Source of the DNA: an uncultured Prevotella sp.
GTDB taxonomy: Bacteria > Bacteroidota > Bacteroidia > Bacteroidales > Bacteroidaceae
Direction of reading: 5' to 3'
DNA length: 64,000 nt
Assembly (NCBI GenBank): GCA_902491375.1
Contig: CABUHE010000002.1
Span: 62,001-126,000 of the forward strand
The notes beneath the pieces are model-generated. The model was not told the origin of the DNA and did no database searches. It worked only from the letters and a program-made list of their open reading frames with translations. This document shows, piece by piece, positions 61,209 through 64,000 of the stretch. Position numbers and translations under genes: made by a program. Each line of letters begins with the position of its first letter. Within the stretch, counting starts at the first letter, position 1.

Positions 61209-61571
61209 ATGAAGAAGATGGTGCTTTTGGCAACAATGTTGCTTTGTTTGTCGTTTACAGACGCTTTTGCGCAGAACAGGTGCAGTAAGGAATGCAACGG
61301 AACATGCGTAGCTGAGTGTAAGAAAGACACCTCAGTCTGCAAGGCGACTTGTGCTAATATGAAAGACTGTAAAGGCTCTTGTCAGAAGGTATGCTGCAAG
61401 AAAGACGCAGCAGTCTGCAAGGGAAAATGTCCTAATATGAAGGACTGTAAAGGCTCTTGTCCGACAACTTGCAGTAAGAAAGATTGTCCTGCTGCTAAAT
61501 CAACATGCCCGAAGATGAAAGAATGTAATAAGGCTTGTGTTGTAAGTACTGATAAGAAGACAAAGCGTTGA
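61209..61571 (+). CDS. Cysteine-rich secreted repeat protein
   Basis: A 120-aa protein with signal peptide (cut ~22, DAFAQ) and a ~98-residue mature chain with 19 Cys and many Lys. Imperfect repeats are visible: CANMKDCKGSCQKVC, CPNMKDCKGSCPTTC and CPKMKECNKAC, matched by near-identical DNA. No known fold is recognised; it may be disulfide-knotted or bind metal. Strong promoter and terminator suggest an independent, well-expressed gene. Confidence 0.7.
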   Translation: MKKMVLLATMLLCLSFTDAFAQNRCSKECNGTCVAECKKDTSVCKATCANMKDCKGSCQKVCCKKDAAVCKGKCPNMKDCKGSCPTTCSKKDCPAAKSTCPKMKECNKACVVSTDKKTKR

Positions 61572-61640
61572 GTTAAGATTGAGTTATAAAACGGCTTTAT
61601 TATGTTGCGTTAATAAGCAAAACCGTTTTGTAATAATATA

Positions 61641-61706
61641 ATGTGGAGAATGTCGCAGTAATAGAATGAGTCTTTTATTTACCGACATTCTCCATATTAT
61701 TTTTTA
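61641..61706 (+). terminator. Terminator after the Cys-rich gene
   Basis: A 15-bp stem (ATGTGGAGAATGTCG, one wobble) then TATTATTTTTTA. Confidence 0.8.
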
Positions 61707-61726
61707 TGATTTAAGAAGCAGCAGAA

Positions 61727-62221
61727 ATGAAATATGTAAACGAAACAGTGCGCCGGCAGGACAGATTGCTGACTGAAGAGCGTGCAATAGAACTTATAAA
61801 AACGTCTGAATATGGCGTGTTGTCAATGATAACACCCGACGGCGAGGCTTACGGACTGCCTTTGAATTATGTCTGGGACGGGTGTGAAAGTCTGTATGTG
61901 CACTGCGCTCCCGACGGTAAAAAGCTGGAATGTATTGGTCATTGTCCGTCAGTCTCGTTCTGTATTGTGGGCAATACCAATCTGCTTCCGGCGCGTTTCA
62001 CTACTGAATATGAGAGTGTTGTGATGAGATGCCGTGCCGTTATAGGGCTGACTGACGATGAGAAGCACCGTGCAATAAGTCTGCTTATAGATAAACTGTC
62101 GCCTGATTTTAAGGAAATAGGCGAGAAATATGCCGAAAAATCGTTCCATCGTGTCGACGTTATCCGCCTCGACATTGTTGAGTTCAGCGGCAAATGCAAG
62201 TTCGTGCCGTCAGCCCATTGA
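61727..62221 (+). CDS. Nim-like pyridoxamine 5'-phosphate oxidase family flavoprotein
   Basis: A 164-aa split-barrel FMN protein close to the NimA/5-nitroimidazole reductase type: RRQDRLLTEERAIELIK, YGVLSMITPDGEAYGLPLNYVWDG and LYVHCAPDGKKLECI. It could reduce nitro compounds or other electrophiles; resistance cannot be claimed from family alone, as such genes are common in Bacteroidales. No partner gene. Confidence 0.85.
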   Translation: MKYVNETVRRQDRLLTEERAIELIKTSEYGVLSMITPDGEAYGLPLNYVWDGCESLYVHCAPDGKKLECIGHCPSVSFCIVGNTNLLPARFTTEYESVVMRCRAVIGLTDDEKHRAISLLIDKLSPDFKEIGEKYAEKSFHRVDVIRLDIVEFSGKCKFVPSAH

Positions 62222-62295
62222 AACCAGGTTGTGGTCGGTATTGAGGGCGGAAGTCCCAGCTTGAAGCCTGCTGCGGTTTCTGACAGATATTGCAG

Positions 62296-62333
62296 AGCGG
62301 ACATCTGCACAAAGGCCGGTAGACGTCCGCTTT
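62296..62333 (+). terminator. Terminator-like hairpin before folP
   Basis: GAGCGGAC / GTCCGCTTTGC arms with a ~20-base loop, then TCTTATTCTTT. Confidence 0.55.
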
Positions 62334-62388
62334 GCTCTTATTCTTTATAAAAAACGTCAAAAATATAATGAGTCTCGATATTTATGAG

Positions 62389-62396
62389 TATTTTTG
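62389..62396 (+). promoter_or_regulatory. -7 element TATTTTTG before folP
   Basis: TATTTTTG on +, 40 bp before the GTG start of folP. Confidence 0.5.
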
Positions 62397-62435
62397 CCAT
62401 CAGTTGAGACTGGTTATATTCTTTAAGTTTATAGT

Positions 62436-63311
62436 GTGAAAGGCTTTATTCCTTATATATTAAATGTAAACGGCCGGCTTTTTGATTTGTCTGAGCCTTG
62501 TGTTATGGGTATTCTTAACGCAACTCCCGACTCGTTTTATGCCGGAAGCCGCAAGCAGACCGAAGCTGAGATTGAGGCAAGGGCCGACAGTATAATGGCT
62601 GATGGCGGCAAGATAATCGATATTGGTGCTTATTCTACACGTCCTGGAGCGGCTAAGGTTACCGCCAGTGAGGAAATGGAACGTATGCGTATGGCTCTTA
62701 CGGCAGTCCGCCGTGTGCAGCCCGATGCTTTGTTGTCTGTCGATACGTTCCGTCCCGAGGTTGCGGAAATGGCTGTAGAAGAGTTTGGTGTGGGAATAAT
62801 CAACGATGTCTCAGGCGGTAATCCGGAAGGTTCGTTCGGTGGAGAGAAGGCAGACGATTGTCCGGTTGACGCTTCGTGCAATACTGTTCCGCCGATGTTC
62901 AGTATGGTGGCGCGCCTCGGTGTGCCTTATGTTCTTATGTCGTCGTGTGCCGACGTGATGAGCATAATGCAGGATTTTGCGCGCAAGGTGCAGATGCTTC
63001 GTGACCTCGGAGCAAAGGATATAATACTCGATCCGGGCTTCGGTTTCGGTAAGACGCTCGCCGACAACTATGCGCTGTTGGCCGGAATGGGGCGTCTGCG
63101 CGAACTCGGGCTGCCAGTTCTGGCTGGCGTTTCGCGCAAATCGATGATCTCAAGGTTGTTGGATACTGACGCTGAAGGCTCGCTCAACGGCACGATAGTG
63201 GTCAATACGCTTGCTATGGTTATGGGCGAAGCCTCTATTTTGCGCGTACACGACGTGAAAGAATGTGTAGAAGCAGTGACAATAGTTAAAGAAACGATGC
63301 GGTATGTTTGA
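62436..63311 (+). CDS. folP: Dihydropteroate synthase
   Basis: A 291-aa folate enzyme that joins pABA and dihydropterin pyrophosphate; target of sulfonamides. Motifs: MGILNATPDSF (24-34), DIGAYSTRPGA, INDVSGG and DPGFGFGKT; GVSRKSM is the pterin/phosphate loop. It starts with GTG. An insert-like stretch after DVSGG (FGGEKADDCPVDASC) is longer than usual. It overlaps cdaA by 8 bp, a common Bacteroidetes pair. Confidence 0.93.
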   Translation: MKGFIPYILNVNGRLFDLSEPCVMGILNATPDSFYAGSRKQTEAEIEARADSIMADGGKIIDIGAYSTRPGAAKVTASEEMERMRMALTAVRRVQPDALLSVDTFRPEVAEMAVEEFGVGIINDVSGGNPEGSFGGEKADDCPVDASCNTVPPMFSMVARLGVPYVLMSSCADVMSIMQDFARKVQMLRDLGAKDIILDPGFGFGKTLADNYALLAGMGRLRELGLPVLAGVSRKSMISRLLDTDAEGSLNGTIVVNTLAMVMGEASILRVHDVKECVEAVTIVKETMRYV

Positions 63312-64000
63312 TTTCGGAATAAAAGACTTTATAGACATTTTCCTTGTCGCTTTGATGCTTTATTACATCTACCGCCTCATGAAAGAGTCGCGGTCGCTTA
63401 ATGTGTTCATCGGCATCTTGGTGTTCATTGTAACGTGGCTGTTCGTAAGCCAGGTGCTTGAGATGCGTCTGCTGGGCAGCATAATGGACAAGCTCGTCAG
63501 CGTTGGCGTCATCGCTATAATCATTTTGTTTCAGGAGGAAATCCGTAAGTTCCTTTACAATCTCGGAACTCACCGTAAGGTGAACAGCATTTTGCGCCTG
63601 TTCTCGTCGGGCGACAAGCGCGACCGTGTGGATATGGAAGCCATAATGCCTGTTGTCATGGCCTGCATGAGTATGAGCAAGGGTAAGGTCGGGGCGCTGA
63701 TAGTCATTGAACGTCTGTCGCCACTTGACGATATTGTTGAGACGGGCGACATAATCGATGCCAACATCAACCAGCGGCTTATTGAAAACATATTCTTCAA
63801 GAACTCGCCGCTGCACGACGGTGCGATGGTTATATCAAACAAACGTATCCGTGCTGCGGGATGTATTCTGCCGGTAAGCCACAGCATTGACATTCCTAAA
63901 GAACTTGGTCTGCGCCACCGTGCGGCTATGGGTATATCGCAGGACAGCGACGCCATAGCAATAGTTGTGTCTGAAGAGACAGGCCGAATATCTGTGGCGA
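63304..64000 (+). CDS. cdaA: Diadenylate cyclase CdaA, 3' end beyond the window
   Basis: The first 232 codons are seen; the frame is open to the window edge. CdaA makes c-di-AMP from two ATP at the membrane, controlling cell-wall and osmotic balance. Three N-terminal helices (~11-27, 33-50, 65-76) precede the DAC domain, with the DGA motif at 172-174 (LHDGAMVI) and RHR at 204-206 (LRHRAAMG). The ATG at 63304 overlaps the folP end. In Firmicutes cdaA sits with glmM; here it is with folP, as in other Bacteroidetes. Confidence 0.92.
   Translation, partial: MFDFGIKDFIDIFLVALMLYYIYRLMKESRSLNVFIGILVFIVTWLFVSQVLEMRLLGSIMDKLVSVGVIAIIILFQEEIRKFLYNLGTHRKVNSILRLFSSGDKRDRVDMEAIMPVVMACMSMSKGKVGALIVIERLSPLDDIVETGDIIDANINQRLIENIFFKNSPLHDGAMVISNKRIRAAGCILPVSHSIDIPKELGLRHRAAMGISQDSDAIAIVVSEETGRISVA

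Noticed and set aside
61727..62221. Calling the flavoprotein a nitroimidazole resistance gene
   Set aside because: The family is broad in Bacteroidales; resistance cannot be inferred from family membership.

Overview
The window is chromosomal DNA of a Bacteroidales bacterium, most likely a Prevotella-like member of Prevotellaceae. The evidence is the starch utilisation (Sus) genes, TonB-dependent receptor and BACON lipoprotein, the succinylated arginine pathway, the -7 hexamer-like promoter motif TAnnTTTG before many genes, and a Bacteroidales-type integrase with DUF3871 cargo. No taxonomic search was run, so the genus is an inference.

Layout. (1) 1-10763: the downstream half of a starch locus: the end of a SusE/F-type binding lipoprotein, a PAP2 phosphatase, then 4-alpha-glucanotransferase, GH97 SusB, a type I pullulanase and a SusA-like neopullulanase, all on +. 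(2) 11142-13317: three small envelope genes. (3) 13804-21123, minus strand: a secreted multi-domain alpha-amylase, a TonB-dependent receptor broken by a one-base frameshift, and a BACON/OB-fold lipoprotein. (4) 21505-23494: a umuDC-type translesion operon. (5) 23865-36855: a roughly 13 kb integrative element inserted in tRNA-Phe, bounded by 56-bp direct repeats. It holds a tyrosine integrase, a DGQHR/ParB-like protein, a degenerate helicase-like protein, DUF3871 and an A+T-rich cargo that includes a divergent FtsZ/tubulin-like protein. (6) 37001-43372: tRNA-Pro and the arginine operon argR, acylglutamate synthase, argG, argC, an inserted four-helix-bundle gene, argD. The matching transcarbamylase lies apart at 58623. 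(7) 43584-64000: BI-1 protein, an ECF sigma operon with beta-barrel proteins, a small restriction-like module, purL, paired chromate transporters, XRE-cupin regulator with acyl-CoA ligase, argF', murF, a cysteine-rich secreted protein, a Nim-like flavoprotein, folP and the start of cdaA.

The most unusual signals are two. First, a dispersed intergenic repeat family: six arrays, each of four near-palindromic 22-bp units (88 bp), at 731, 13485, 18964, 37439, 48045 and 55764. Their phased A and T tracts predict curved DNA, and in several arrays adjacent units are complementary. Second, the FtsZ-like gene of the integrative element, which keeps the nucleotide-binding GVGGGG loop, has lost the GGGTGTG signature, ends in a basic hydrophobic helix, and sits between about 125-bp direct repeats that start right behind stop codons, like a gene cassette.
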